NCBI GenBank assembly: GCA_020633125.1
Contig: JACKEH010000040.1
Location: 1 to 43,471, forward strand
Length of the DNA: 43,471 nucleotides
Direction: 5' to 3'
Source of the DNA: Sandaracinus sp.
GTDB taxonomy: Bacteria; Myxococcota_A; Polyangia; Polyangiales; Houyiibacteriaceae
This document shows, one piece after another, positions 33,562-41,449 of this stretch. Every line of letters begins with the position of its first letter. Position 1 is the stretch's first letter. Below the pieces are notes generated by a model. That model was not told the origin of the DNA and did no database searches. It saw only the letters and a list, made by a program, of their open reading frames with translations. The translations under genes were made by a program, and so were the position numbers.

Positions 33562-33586
33562 CTACACGCGACAACTCTCTTGACGC

Positions 33587-34056
33587 TCACCGGCTTCGCC
33601 GACCCCGCGCTTCGCGGCCTCACGGCTTCGCCAACCCCGCGCTTCGCGGCCTCACGGCTTCGCCGACCCCGCGCTTCGCGGCCTCACGGCTTCGCCAACC
33701 CCGCGCTTCGCGGCCTCACGGCTTCCTCGACCCCGCGCTTCGCGGCCTCACGGCTTCGCCGACCCCGCGCTTCGCGCCACGAGAGCCCACGAAACGCTGC
33801 CGACTCGTTGCGTGGGCGAGGGGGAGACGTGGTCGGAGTCGGAGTCGAAGCCCGCGCCGGATGCCGAGCACGCGCCAGCGTCGGGAGTCGAGGCCGACCG
33901 GATTCTGGTCGCTGGGGTCTCTCGACGCGCCTCGTTGTCGCGATCTCTCGTCGAGCCGCGTCGCCGTAAGTGTCTGAAACAAAATCACAATCTCGTTCGC
34001 GTTGCTCCCCGTGCGTGCCCCGCAGCCCCGGTACGCCGACTGCAGTGTCTCCTCGC
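33587..34056. other. Non-coding spacer with 32-bp array
   Basis: 470 bases. The 32-bp repeat array covers 33591-33776; the remainder up to the M15 start has a short GGAGTC patch (near 33830-33855) and no recognised gene. AT content rises slightly near 33985, a possible promoter of the M15 gene, without clear boxes. Confidence 0.5.
33591..33776. repeat. 32-bp tandem array
   Basis: Five 32-base units plus partial ends, starting at 33601, 33633, 33665, 33697 and 33729. Each runs from R-ACCCCGCGCTTCGCGG to CCTCACGGCTTCGCC. The first base alternates G and A in the first four copies (64-bp higher order), and the fourth copy has CTC in place of GCC at its end. There are no spacers, so it is not CRISPR. 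The array ends in the GCGCTTCGCGCCAC hairpin motif. Confidence 0.9.
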
Positions 34057-35253
34057 GTGCGCAGCCTGCTCCTCCTCGGCCTCCTCCTCGTTTTCGGCTT
34101 CGTGCCCTCCGCGCGTGCCCAGACCGTTCGCGACCTCGCGAACCGCGGAGCCTGCAGCACCGCGGGGCTCGAAGGCATCTCGGCCCAGCTCGCGGAGGCT
34201 CAGATGTGTCTGCGGCCCGGGGCGTTCGTGCGCTTCGCCCCCGCGCCCGGCATCACCCTCTCAAGCTCGCGCATTCACCCCTTCCTTCAAGCGACGGCGC
34301 GCGACGCGTTGCACCGAGCGGCATCGCGCTCCCCGATCACCGTCAACAGCGCCTTTCGCACCCTCGCCGACCAATACGTCCTCTACCACTCGGGCGGCTG
34401 CGGCCTCGCGGCGCGGCCTGGCCAGAGCAACCATCAGACCGGTCGCGCGGTCGACGTGGCCGACTACTCCCGCGTTCGCAGCGCGCTCGAAGGTGCCGGC
34501 TGCGCGTGGCTCGGCAGCTCCGACCCGGTGCACTTCGATTGCCCCGGCACCGACCGCCGCAGCGACGCCATCCTCGCGTTTCAGAAGCTCTGGAACGTGA
34601 ACCACCCGAGCGACCGCATCGACGAGGACGGGGTCTACGGGCCGCAGACCGAGTCCCGCCTCGGGCGCACCCCGGCGGCCGGCTTCGCCCGTGGCGCTTG
34701 CGGCTGCGACGCGGCCTGCGACGGGAACACGATCGTCCGCGAGGACTGCAGCCGCGAGACCTGCGCGGGCGGCCTGACCTGCACCGCCGAGGGGGGCCTC
34801 CGTTGCGTCGACGCGGCCTGCCCCGCGACCGGCAGCGAGACCCGCTGCGACGGAGACGGCGTGCTCGTTTGCGAGAACGGCAGCGCCGCACGCATGGCTT
34901 GCGACGCGGGCGAGGTCTGCATGGCCGGCGCGTGCGTCAGCGCGGTCTGCGGTGAGACCGACGGCGACGTCTGCGTCGACGGGAGCACCGTCGCGCGCTG
35001 CGTGGGCGGCGCGCTCACCGAGATGCGTGTGTGCGATCTCGGCTGCATGGCGGGCGCCTGTGTCTCCGCGCCGGCCGGCGACGCTTCGGTCGGCGACTCC
35101 GACGCGGGCGTGCCGAGCGGCGAGAGCGACGGCGGCTTCCGCCCCGTTCCGACCTCGGCCAAGGGCGGCTGCTCTGCGACGGGCGACGCGCGTGGGCTCG
35201 CGCCGCTGCTCTTGCTGGGCCTCTTCGCGCGTCGTCGTCGTCGTCGCGTGTGA
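34057..35253 (+). CDS. Secreted M15 D-Ala-D-Ala carboxypeptidase-like protein with MYXO-CTERM
   Basis: 398 residues from GTG 34057, chosen for its signal peptide (RSLLLLGLLLVFGFVPSARAQ). The M15/VanY-type domain has Arg101 (NSAFRTLADQY), zinc ligands His126 and Asp133 (SNHQTGRAVDV) and His159 (DPVHFDC). A peptidoglycan-binding module (about 165-205, KLWNVNHPSDRIDEDGVYG) follows, then a Cys-rich repeat region and an Asp/Ser/Gly linker. The end is KGGCSATGDARGLAPLLLLG then an Arg run, a clear MYXO-CTERM anchor. It should cleave peptidoglycan stem peptides at the cell surface or in prey cell walls; the latter is inference from myxobacterial lifestyle. Confidence 0.87.
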   Translation: MRSLLLLGLLLVFGFVPSARAQTVRDLANRGACSTAGLEGISAQLAEAQMCLRPGAFVRFAPAPGITLSSSRIHPFLQATARDALHRAASRSPITVNSAFRTLADQYVLYHSGGCGLAARPGQSNHQTGRAVDVADYSRVRSALEGAGCAWLGSSDPVHFDCPGTDRRSDAILAFQKLWNVNHPSDRIDEDGVYGPQTESRLGRTPAAGFARGACGCDAACDGNTIVREDCSRETCAGGLTCTAEGGLRCVDAACPATGSETRCDGDGVLVCENGSAARMACDAGEVCMAGACVSAVCGETDGDVCVDGSTVARCVGGALTEMRVCDLGCMAGACVSAPAGDASVGDSDAGVPSGESDGGFRPVPTSAKGGCSATGDARGLAPLLLLGLFARRRRRRV

Positions 35254-35269
35254 GCGCGCGCGATCGGAG

Positions 35270-35540
35270 CGCGTGGCGTGACGCGAAGGTCCGCGCATGG
35301 TCTTCGTGGACGTCCGATCGCGCGTGAGTGATCGCGAGCGAAACGTGTGGCGCGACGCGAAGGTCGGCGGGCGGGCTTCGTGCACGTTCTGATCGCGAGT
35401 GCGCGCGCTCAGAACGTGTGGCGCGACGCGAAGGTCGGCGGGCGATCTTCATGCACGTTCTGATCGCGAGTGCGCGCGCTCAGAACGTGTGACGCGACGC
35501 GAAGGTCGGCGCGCGGTCTTCGTGCACGTCCCATTGCTCG
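35270..35540. repeat. 71-74 bp tandem repeat extending the 3' end of the phosphoesterase gene
   Basis: Four copies of a unit with the anchor ACGCGAAGGTC at 35281, 35355, 35426 and 35497 (steps 74, 71, 71). The last copy is the C-terminal coding part of the phosphoesterase; the others lie downstream as decayed copies. Between units, ACGTTCTGA ... TCAGAACGT forms a perfect 9-bp inverted pair in two copies. Confidence 0.85.
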
Positions 35541-36106
35541 ACCTCACGCGCGACGAAGTCGATCAACGTGCAGTTGCTGCGGTCCTTCCGGTAGAGCGTC
35601 CCCGCGTTGATCACGGTCAGCGTCGCGACGCGGCGCACCATGCGCACGTGGGTGTGCCCGGCCAAAACGACCCGCTCGTCGGCTTCGAGCAACGCGTTCA
35701 GCGCGACGTTCGCGGCGAGCTCGTGTGGTCCGTGGCGCGGCAGGAACAACGTCATGTCGTCCTCACCGAGCCCGTGGCAGAGCAAGACCTCGCCGGCCGC
35801 CGTCGCCAGGCGACGTGTCGTCGGCAACGCCGCGGTCCAGGCGAGCTGCGACGCGTCGAGCCGGCGGCTCTGGCCTCCGAGGCTCGGCAACGCCTCCAGC
35901 AACCAACGCTCGTGGTTGCCGCGGACGACGAGCGCGTCGGCGTCGCGTAGCTGGCGCACACACTCCGCGTCGCTGCCCATGCCGTCGACGAAGTCGCCGA
36001 CCTGAGCGACGCGGTCGACGCCGCGCGACGCGAAGAAGTCGAGCACGCGGGCGAGCCTCTGCTCCTCCGCGTGCACGTCGCCGACGAGACCGAGCAGCCG
36101 CAACAC
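35480..36106 (-). CDS. Cytosolic calcineurin-like phosphoesterase (YfcE/MJ0936-like)
   Basis: 208 residues from GTG 36106; no signal peptide. All metallophosphoesterase motifs are in order: GLVGDVHAEEQ (D..H), AQVGDFVDG (GD), VRGNHERW (GNH), VLLCHGLG (H) and VLAGHTHVRMV (GHTH). The size and the GHTH motif match the YfcE/MJ0936 group of small phosphodiesterases. The C-terminal 16 residues (VHEDRAPTFASRHTF) lie in a tandem duplicated segment, so this end may be recent or variable. The start has no strong ribosome-binding site. Substrate unknown. Confidence 0.82.
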   Translation of the reverse strand: MLRLLGLVGDVHAEEQRLARVLDFFASRGVDRVAQVGDFVDGMGSDAECVRQLRDADALVVRGNHERWLLEALPSLGGQSRRLDASQLAWTAALPTTRRLATAAGEVLLCHGLGEDDMTLFLPRHGPHELAANVALNALLEADERVVLAGHTHVRMVRRVATLTVINAGTLYRKDRSNCTLIDFVAREVEQWDVHEDRAPTFASRHTF

Positions 36107-36221
36107 CCACGGAACATGGAAGGCGCGCCGCCTCCACGCACGAGCTCACCGAACGACGCCTCCGACACGAGGGGCGCCCGAACGGGCTCGACCGGTGAGG
36201 CGCTTCTTCTGGCGGGTACCC

Positions 36222-36662
36222 TCACGCCTTCATCAGCTCGTCGTAGCGCCGCTGCATCTCCTCGGGCGTCACGGCTTCGATCTCGTGCCCGAGCATCCAC
36301 TCGTGTCCGAAGGGATCGCGCACGGTGGCCGAACGCTCGCCGTAGAACTGGTCCGCCGGACCTCGCACCAAGGTCGCGCCGGCGGCGATCGCGCGCTCCG
36401 CCCACGCGTCGCAATCGTCGACGTGAAGATGCACGGACGACGTGTTTCCTCCGAGCGTAGCGGGGCCGACGAGCCCGAGCTCCGGATACTCCTCCGAGAG
36501 CATCACGACGAAGTCGCCGAAGAGCAGCTCGGCGTGTCCCACCCGTCCGCCCGGCTCCGTGAGGCGAAACTTCTCCGTGGCGCCGAACGCCCGCGCGTAG
36601 AACTCGAGAGCCGCCGCGGCGTCGCGCACGCGGAGGTAGGCGAAGAGCTCGTGAACCTTCAT
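36222..36662 (-). CDS. VOC superfamily (PhnB/glyoxalase-like) protein
   Basis: 146 residues from ATG 36662, with AAGGA six to seven bases upstream. Two beta-alpha-beta-beta-beta units are visible: ELFAYLRVRDAAAALEFYARAFGATE ... FVVMLSEEYPELG, and TSSVHLHVDDCDAWAERAIAAGATLV ... GERSATVRDPFGHEWML. HE of the second half and HVD are probable metal ligands, as in PhnB-like members. Such proteins bind small molecules or act as dioxygenases, isomerases or antibiotic-binding proteins; none is indicated. The AraC regulator upstream on the same strand is 214 bases away. Confidence 0.82.
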   Translation of the reverse strand: MKVHELFAYLRVRDAAAALEFYARAFGATEKFRLTEPGGRVGHAELLFGDFVVMLSEEYPELGLVGPATLGGNTSSVHLHVDDCDAWAERAIAAGATLVRGPADQFYGERSATVRDPFGHEWMLGHEIEAVTPEEMQRRYDELMKA

Positions 36663-36876
36663 GGGTCTTCCTTTCGAGCCCTCACGATGCCGTCATTCGG
36701 GGCGGGGGGATTGAAGGAATCGGCAACGGGTCGGGTCACGCCCCGTGCCCGTGCCCGTGCCATCTCCCGATGCGCGTGCTGCCGGTCGGGTGCGGTCGGT
36801 CGGGAGATCGCGTCCGAGCCCGCACTCGCGCCCGTGATCCCCCCCCACCGTGCTGCGAATGCCGCGCGCCGACTGC
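36663..36876. repeat. Spacer with short CCCGTG tract
   Basis: 214 bases between the AraC stop and the VOC start. About three CCCGTG units occur near 36741-36762. No gene recognised. Confidence 0.5.
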
Positions 36877-37704
36877 TCACCCCCGCACGTGGTGCCGGTT
36901 CGTCGGCGCCCGCCGTCGGTAGGTGCCGGGGCTCATGCCCGCGATCTCTTTGAATTCTCTCTGAAAATGCGCCTGGTCCGAGAAGCCCGAGTCCAACGCG
37001 ATCTGCGCCGCGGAGCCCGTGCCTCCGAGCCTTCGGAGCGCCGCCTCGAAACGCACCACCCGCGCGAACGCCTTGGGTGCGAGCCCGACCGTGTCGGCGA
37101 AGACCGAACGCAGCCGTCGTTCGGACAGCTCGCTCCGGGTGACCACGTCGGCCCACGAGCTCCCGGCCTGCAGCTGTCGAAGCGCCAACGCCACCTCGGG
37201 TCGTGGAAGCGTCGCGGAAGCCACGCGCGCCAACAGCGCGGCCTCGACGCGATCGAGACGCGCCTCCAAGCTCGGCGCCTCGGCCAACCGCTCCCGCACC
37301 CGCTCCGCCTCGCGACCCCAAACCGATTCGAGGGACGTATGAGCCTCGGACAGCTCGGTCGCGGAGCCACCGAAGAGCAGCGACGCGGCGCCGAGCCGAA
37401 GCTGCACGCCGACGACATCCCCCGAGCTCGTCACGTCGCGCCGGTAGGCCTTCGCGCGTGCGCCGCCGATCACGGCGCCCGCGAAGCATCGCTCGTCGCC
37501 GGACGGATCGAAGACCCGCAGCGACGACGATCCGAGTCGAAAGACCAGGTGCAACGCGCCGGTGGGCAGCACGTGCTCCAAACCGCCGGCCGCACGCAGC
37601 GCCTCGAGCGAGAGCTCGGATCCCGTCCGATCGAGCGCTCGCTGCGCCCAGAGCGTCGCGACGAAAGGACGCAGCGCCGGCGTCGGATCGCGCTGCACGA
37701 ACAT
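36877..37704 (-). CDS. AraC-family transcriptional regulator
   Basis: 275 residues from ATG 37704. Residues about 10-140 form a cupin-like sensor domain of the DUF6597 type (VLPTGALHLVFRLGSSSL, DVVGVQLRLGAASLLFG). The C-terminal AraC DNA-binding region (about 165-265) has two helix-turn-helices: LSERRLRSVFADTVGLAPKAF and ALDSGFSDQAHFQREFKEIAG with the conserved MSPGTYRRR end. It probably controls genes near it; the VOC protein on the same strand is the closest candidate target. The inducer is unknown. Confidence 0.9.
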   Translation of the reverse strand: MFVQRDPTPALRPFVATLWAQRALDRTGSELSLEALRAAGGLEHVLPTGALHLVFRLGSSSLRVFDPSGDERCFAGAVIGGARAKAYRRDVTSSGDVVGVQLRLGAASLLFGGSATELSEAHTSLESVWGREAERVRERLAEAPSLEARLDRVEAALLARVASATLPRPEVALALRQLQAGSSWADVVTRSELSERRLRSVFADTVGLAPKAFARVVRFEAALRRLGGTGSAAQIALDSGFSDQAHFQREFKEIAGMSPGTYRRRAPTNRHHVRG

Positions 37705-37735
37705 GGGCCCATCGTACCGCGTCCGTCCGCCTCGT

Positions 37736-37800
37736 CACCGTGCCCGTGCCCGTGCCCGTGCCCGTGCTTGTGCCGGCCGCGCCCGCGCCCGTGCCGCCGG
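37736..37800. repeat. CCCGTG hexanucleotide tract
   Basis: Imperfect GCCCGT/GCCCGC units between the AraC start and the lipoprotein stop. In frame it only gives Pro-Val or Ala-Arg dipeptides. Confidence 0.75.
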
Positions 37801-37805
37801 CGCTC

Positions 37806-38741
37806 TCACTGCGGCGCGGTGATCGTGACCACGCGGAGCAGCGTCTCCATCTCGACCGCGTTCTCGCCCTGCGAGGTTCGTGCGCGAATCGCGGTACGAA
37901 GCTCGAGCTCCGCGCCCCCCGCGCGACCGTCGTGGTGAAGACGCGTGACGCCTCGGCCCTCGGAGCGCATCGCGAGCAGCTCGGTCGTGACACCCGGCGC
38001 AGGCGAAGGAAGCGGCTGCGGCTCGGCGGTCTGTCGAAGCTGAACCCCGAGCGAGAACGTCTCCGCGTCGCGCTCCTGCAGCTCGTAGCTCGTCTGCTGC
38101 ACGAAGCTCAGACCGTTCGAGCTCATCGGCGCTTCCCAATGCCAACGCGCGCCGGTCGCGACGGGCTCTTCGGGCAGCGGCGGAAGAAGCTGGCGCATCG
38201 CGTCGCGCACCCCTTCGACCGTCTGCGCCATCTGTGGCGGGAGGTCGTCCGGGACCGTGAGCTCGAGACCGAGCACACGACCCCGCGGGTCCATCACGGT
38301 CCAACCTTCGAGCTGCATCAGCGGCGCCATCTGCTCCTGGTAGGTGCGCACCGTCGGGTCGTTCGGATCGCCGTCCACGTTCAGCGCGACCACGCGGCTC
38401 TCGACGCGAAAGGTTCCGTCCGCGGCGACCTCGGTCACCCGCGTCTCGGTGTCGAACGAGATCAAGGGCGCTCGGCTGGCCTGGCGCGGGGCCTCGCCGA
38501 TCGCGATCGCCACCTCGATCTGCATGCCCAGTCGAACGACCTGCCGTTGCCCGACCACGGGACGAAAACGAAGCGCCGCGGGCGCGCCTTCGCCCGGCGC
38601 GTCGAGCACGACCTCTTGAATCTCGATCGCATGCTCGGGGGCGACGTTCAGGGTCGGGGGAATGTCGACCGGCGTCGGCGTCGTGACCGACGCGGAGCCA
38701 CCACAACCGAGCGCGAGCAGAGCGAAGAGGACGTGACGCAT
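37806..38741 (-). CDS. Lipoprotein of unknown function (DUF6263-like)
   Basis: 311 residues from ATG 38741 with signal MRHVLFALLALGC and lipobox L-A-L-G-C. The mature part is mostly beta-strand-like and repeats a hydrophobic-charged pattern (VVGQRQVVRLGMQIEVAI, LISFDTETRVTEVAADG, FRVESRVVALNVDGDP, GWTVMDPRGRVLGLELTVPDD), consistent with a beta-sandwich/DUF6263-like lipoprotein. No catalytic motif. It is 44 bases downstream of the zinc-ribbon membrane gene on the same strand and is probably cotranscribed with it. Confidence 0.68.
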   Translation of the reverse strand: MRHVLFALLALGCGGSASVTTPTPVDIPPTLNVAPEHAIEIQEVVLDAPGEGAPAALRFRPVVGQRQVVRLGMQIEVAIAIGEAPRQASRAPLISFDTETRVTEVAADGTFRVESRVVALNVDGDPNDPTVRTYQEQMAPLMQLEGWTVMDPRGRVLGLELTVPDDLPPQMAQTVEGVRDAMRQLLPPLPEEPVATGARWHWEAPMSSNGLSFVQQTSYELQERDAETFSLGVQLRQTAEPQPLPSPAPGVTTELLAMRSEGRGVTRLHHDGRAGGAELELRTAIRARTSQGENAVEMETLLRVVTITAPQ

Positions 38742-38785
38742 CGCGCGTTCGTCGCACGCGCTGGCGCGGCGTCAATGCGTCGTGA

Positions 38786-39484
38786 TCACGCGGGATCGGG
38801 CAGCTCGAGGGCTCGCGCGACCGCGGTGCCCACGAAGCGTGCCCCGTCTTCGTCGAGCAAGCGCACGACGGGCTTCACCTCCGCCTCGGTCTCGACGAAG
38901 ACCGCCCACATCGCCTGGTTGCGGTTCTGCATCCACCATCGACGATCGGGTCCGACCTTCACCCCACGCACGCTCGCGAGCGGCAGCGCCTTCACGCCCG
39001 GCCACGGCAGCGGGCCGTGCGAGACGTTCAGGTGCTCCGCGGAGAGCTCGATGCGCGAGCGGTTCAGGAAGAGCGACGCGGTGTAGTAGGTCAGCCCGAT
39101 CCCGACCGCGACGTGCACCAGCGGGAAGATCTGGAAGAAGAAGGGCGCGCCCTGCGTGAGACCGCCGACGTACCACGTGAGCAGGAAGCCATCCCACACG
39201 ATGCAGAAGAGCAACAGGAACAGCGCGACGTAGCGGAACCAACGCCGCGTGATCACGAGCGCCTTCTTCCCACGCGCGTCGTCGCGGTACATCGACTCGC
39301 CGGACGCCGGCGTCTCGAACGCGTAGCCGCGCGGAGGCACGAGCGGCGCCGCGGGTGAGGCGGTGACGACCTGGGCGCCGAGCTCGAAGACCGAGTTGCA
39401 GCCTCGGCACTTGCCCAGTCGGGTGGAGAGATCGACGTCGTCCACCGGGATGGTCGACTGGCAAGTGGGGCATCGAACGGGCAT
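38786..39484 (-). CDS. Zinc-ribbon membrane protein
   Basis: 232 residues from ATG 39484. N-terminal MPVRCPTCQ ... GKCRGCNSVFELG is a CxxC...CxxC zinc ribbon (MJ0042-type) often found at the start of myxobacterial membrane proteins. Two membrane segments follow (YVALFLLLFCIVWDGFLLTW and FQIFPLVHVAVGIGLTYYTAS) and then a PH-like beta domain (IELSAEHLNVSHGPLPWPG, VGPDRRWWMQNRNQAMWAVF). Upstream in-frame sequence is Arg-rich and not part of the protein. Function unknown. Divergent from the S1-domain gene across 187 bases. Confidence 0.7.
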   Translation of the reverse strand: MPVRCPTCQSTIPVDDVDLSTRLGKCRGCNSVFELGAQVVTASPAAPLVPPRGYAFETPASGESMYRDDARGKKALVITRRWFRYVALFLLLFCIVWDGFLLTWYVGGLTQGAPFFFQIFPLVHVAVGIGLTYYTASLFLNRSRIELSAEHLNVSHGPLPWPGVKALPLASVRGVKVGPDRRWWMQNRNQAMWAVFVETEAEVKPVVRLLDEDGARFVGTAVARALELPDPA

Positions 39485-39671
39485 TCGAGACGGGTAACGC
39501 CCCGGCCTACGGCGTCGAGACGGAATCGGACGCGCGCGTCCGATTTCGGCGTTCAGCCGCCTTCGTCGCGGGACCGATTGGCGGAACACCCGTCGTCCGC
39601 CTCTCGTCCGTGCGTTTCCCTCCCCCGCTCCTCGATCGACCGCGCGGCGCGTGGTAAGGCGCGCTCCCTCT

Positions 39672-41090
39672 ATGAGCGACCAGCAGAAGTCCCCGTCCTT
39701 CGCGGACATGTTCGAGGCCTCCGGCGGCACGGCGCCCACGCGTCGTCGTTACCGCGTCGGCGAAGCGGTGAAGGGCCAGGTCGTCCTGGTCGGCGCCGAA
39801 GGCGTCTTCATCGAGCTCGAAGGCCAGCAGGGCTTCTTCCCGAAGCTCGCGCTCTCGCCGACCGGCAAGGTCGAGGTCGCGGTCGGCGACACCCTCGACG
39901 GCTTCGTCACCAAGATCGAGAACGGCGCCATCGAGCTCGGTCGTCGCCTCGGCGGCATGGGCATGTCGCGCGAGCAGCTCGAGACCGCGCTCGCCGAGAA
40001 GGCGCCGGTCGAGGGCAAGGTCACCGGCGTCGTGAAGGGTGGCCTCACGGTCGACCTCGGCGGCACCCGCGCGTTCTGCCCGATGGGCATGATCGACACG
40101 CGCCGCGTCATGGACGCGACCCCCTACCTGCTGCAGACGCTGCAGTTCCAGATCGTCGAGCTTCGCGGCGACCGCGACGTCATCGTCTCGCGCCGGGCGA
40201 TCCTCGAGACCGAGCAGGCCGAGCAGCGCGAGGCGTTGCTCCAGACGCTCCAGCTCGGTGCACGCCTCCGTGGGCAGGTCACGAAGGTCCTCGACTTCGG
40301 TGCGTTCGTGGACCTCGGCGGCGTCGAGGGCCTCATCCCGACGCGCGAGCTCACGCACGACCGCCGTCGCCCCGAGCAGGTCGTCTCGACCGGCGACTAC
40401 GTCGAGGTGCGGGTCCTCGACATCACGCGTGGCGAGAAGACGAAGATCACGCTCTCGCTCAAGGCGCTCGCCGCGGACCCGTGGGACAGCGTCGAGGAGC
40501 TGGCGCCCCGCGGCCGCGTCGTCTCGGGCAAGGTCGTCAAGCTCATGGATTTCGGTGCCTTCGTGCAGATCGCGCCGGGCATCGAGGGCCTCCTCCACGT
40601 GAGCGAGCTCGGCGCGGGCAACCGCCACCCGAACGCGATGCTCTCGGTCGGCGAGGTCGTCCTCGTGGTCGTGAAGAACATCGACCGCGAGCGTCAGCGC
40701 ATCGGCCTGGCGCCGGCCCCGAAGGGCGCGAGCGTCGGCGAGGCCGTCGAAGGCGGCGGCGGGCTCACGGTCGGTTCGATCGTGAAGTGCACCGTCGAGG
40801 CCCACGAGCGTTTCGGCGTCTTCGTGCAGGTCGAGAACATCCCGGGTCGCGCCGGCCGCGGTCTCATCCGCGAGCGTGAGCTCGGCCTCGCGCAGGGCGT
40901 CGACACCAAGCGCGCGATGCCGATCGGCACCGAGATCTCGGCCAAGATCGTGAACGCGGGCGACAAGCTCGAGCTCTCGGTGAAGGCGATCAAGGAAGAC
41001 GAGGAGCGCGCGGTCTTCGAGAGCTACGCGAAGGGCTCCAAGGGCGCGAAGATGGGCACCCTCGGCGACCTGCTGAAGGGCAAGGGCTGA
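39672..41090 (+). CDS. Protein of five S1 RNA-binding domains
   Basis: 472 residues from ATG 39672. Five S1-type OB folds are recognisable at about 30-92, 112-178, 196-265, 281-345 and 365-430; the third and fourth have the classic GAFVDLGGVEGLIP and GAFVQIAPGIEGLLHVSEL motifs. They bind single-stranded RNA. The set resembles ribosomal protein S1, but E. coli S1 has six domains and about 557 residues, so this is a paralog or variant and I do not call it rpsA. The C-terminus is Lys/Gly-rich. A UUCG hairpin follows. Confidence 0.82.
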   Translation: MSDQQKSPSFADMFEASGGTAPTRRRYRVGEAVKGQVVLVGAEGVFIELEGQQGFFPKLALSPTGKVEVAVGDTLDGFVTKIENGAIELGRRLGGMGMSREQLETALAEKAPVEGKVTGVVKGGLTVDLGGTRAFCPMGMIDTRRVMDATPYLLQTLQFQIVELRGDRDVIVSRRAILETEQAEQREALLQTLQLGARLRGQVTKVLDFGAFVDLGGVEGLIPTRELTHDRRRPEQVVSTGDYVEVRVLDITRGEKTKITLSLKALAADPWDSVEELAPRGRVVSGKVVKLMDFGAFVQIAPGIEGLLHVSELGAGNRHPNAMLSVGEVVLVVVKNIDRERQRIGLAPAPKGASVGEAVEGGGGLTVGSIVKCTVEAHERFGVFVQVENIPGRAGRGLIRERELGLAQGVDTKRAMPIGTEISAKIVNAGDKLELSVKAIKEDEERAVFESYAKGSKGAKMGTLGDLLKGKG

Positions 41091-41111
41091 GTCGCAGCCC
41101 CACGTGTTTGC

Positions 41112-41129
41112 GGGGTCCTTCGGGGCCCC
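41112..41129 (+). terminator. UUCG-tetraloop hairpin after the S1-domain gene
   Basis: GGGGTCC-TTCG-GGGCCCC: seven-pair stem with one G-T wobble and a UUCG loop, 21 bases after the stop. No T-run follows directly (GTCGCCGTTT), so termination would be weak or factor-assisted. Confidence 0.55.
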
Positions 41130-41326
41130 GTCGCCGTTTGGGGGTATGCGAACGACCCGCGCGGGCGACCTCGTGGGCGTGTCGAGGCGTGAGCGGCGGC
41201 GCCCCCCCAATTCGCCGACGAGCGTCGTGGGGAGGCACGAAGCGGCCGTTCTCCGGCGTGCGGCCGGCCGTGGGAAATTCCACGACGAAATCGGCATGTT
41301 TCCGTCGGGACGACGTCGCTCGCGGC

Positions 41327-41356
41327 TTGACGTCGAGGCGCCGCCGATCGTTCAAT
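41327..41356 (+). promoter_or_regulatory. Possible sigma-70-like promoter for the FHA gene
   Basis: TTGACG (41327-41332) and TTCAAT (41351-41356), spacing 18 bases, about 95 bases before ATG 41450. Match 5 of 6 and 4 of 6 to consensus. The rest of the 359-base spacer 41091-41449 holds the hairpin above and nothing else I recognise. Confidence 0.4.
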
Positions 41357-41449
41357 GGCGCCCGCCGCGGGGCCTCGCCGGTCCCGCGAAGGCCGTCCCG
41401 GTCGGTCGCCGAGGTGGCCGTCCCACTCCGAGGGGAACGAGAAGCCAGC

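Larger units (their letters stand above)
31835..33586 (+). mobile_element. IS3-family insertion sequence, apparently intact
   Basis: About 1752 bases with inverted ends: left GCGTCAGGATAGTTGTCGC (31835-31853) and right GCGACAACTCTCTTGACGC (33568-33586), complementary over 19 bases with two mismatches. Two overlapping transposase frames fill it. No target duplication is obvious. Both flanks contain pieces of the 32-bp repeat unit, so it probably inserted in or beside that array. Longer than most IS3 elements, mainly because orfB has an extra tail. Confidence 0.88.

Noticed and set aside
33591..33776. CRISPR array
   Set aside because: The 32-bp units are back to back without unique spacers, and no cas gene is nearby.
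39672..41090. Ribosomal protein S1 (rpsA)
   Set aside because: Only five S1 domains and shorter than typical RpsA; the family is certain but the identity is not.
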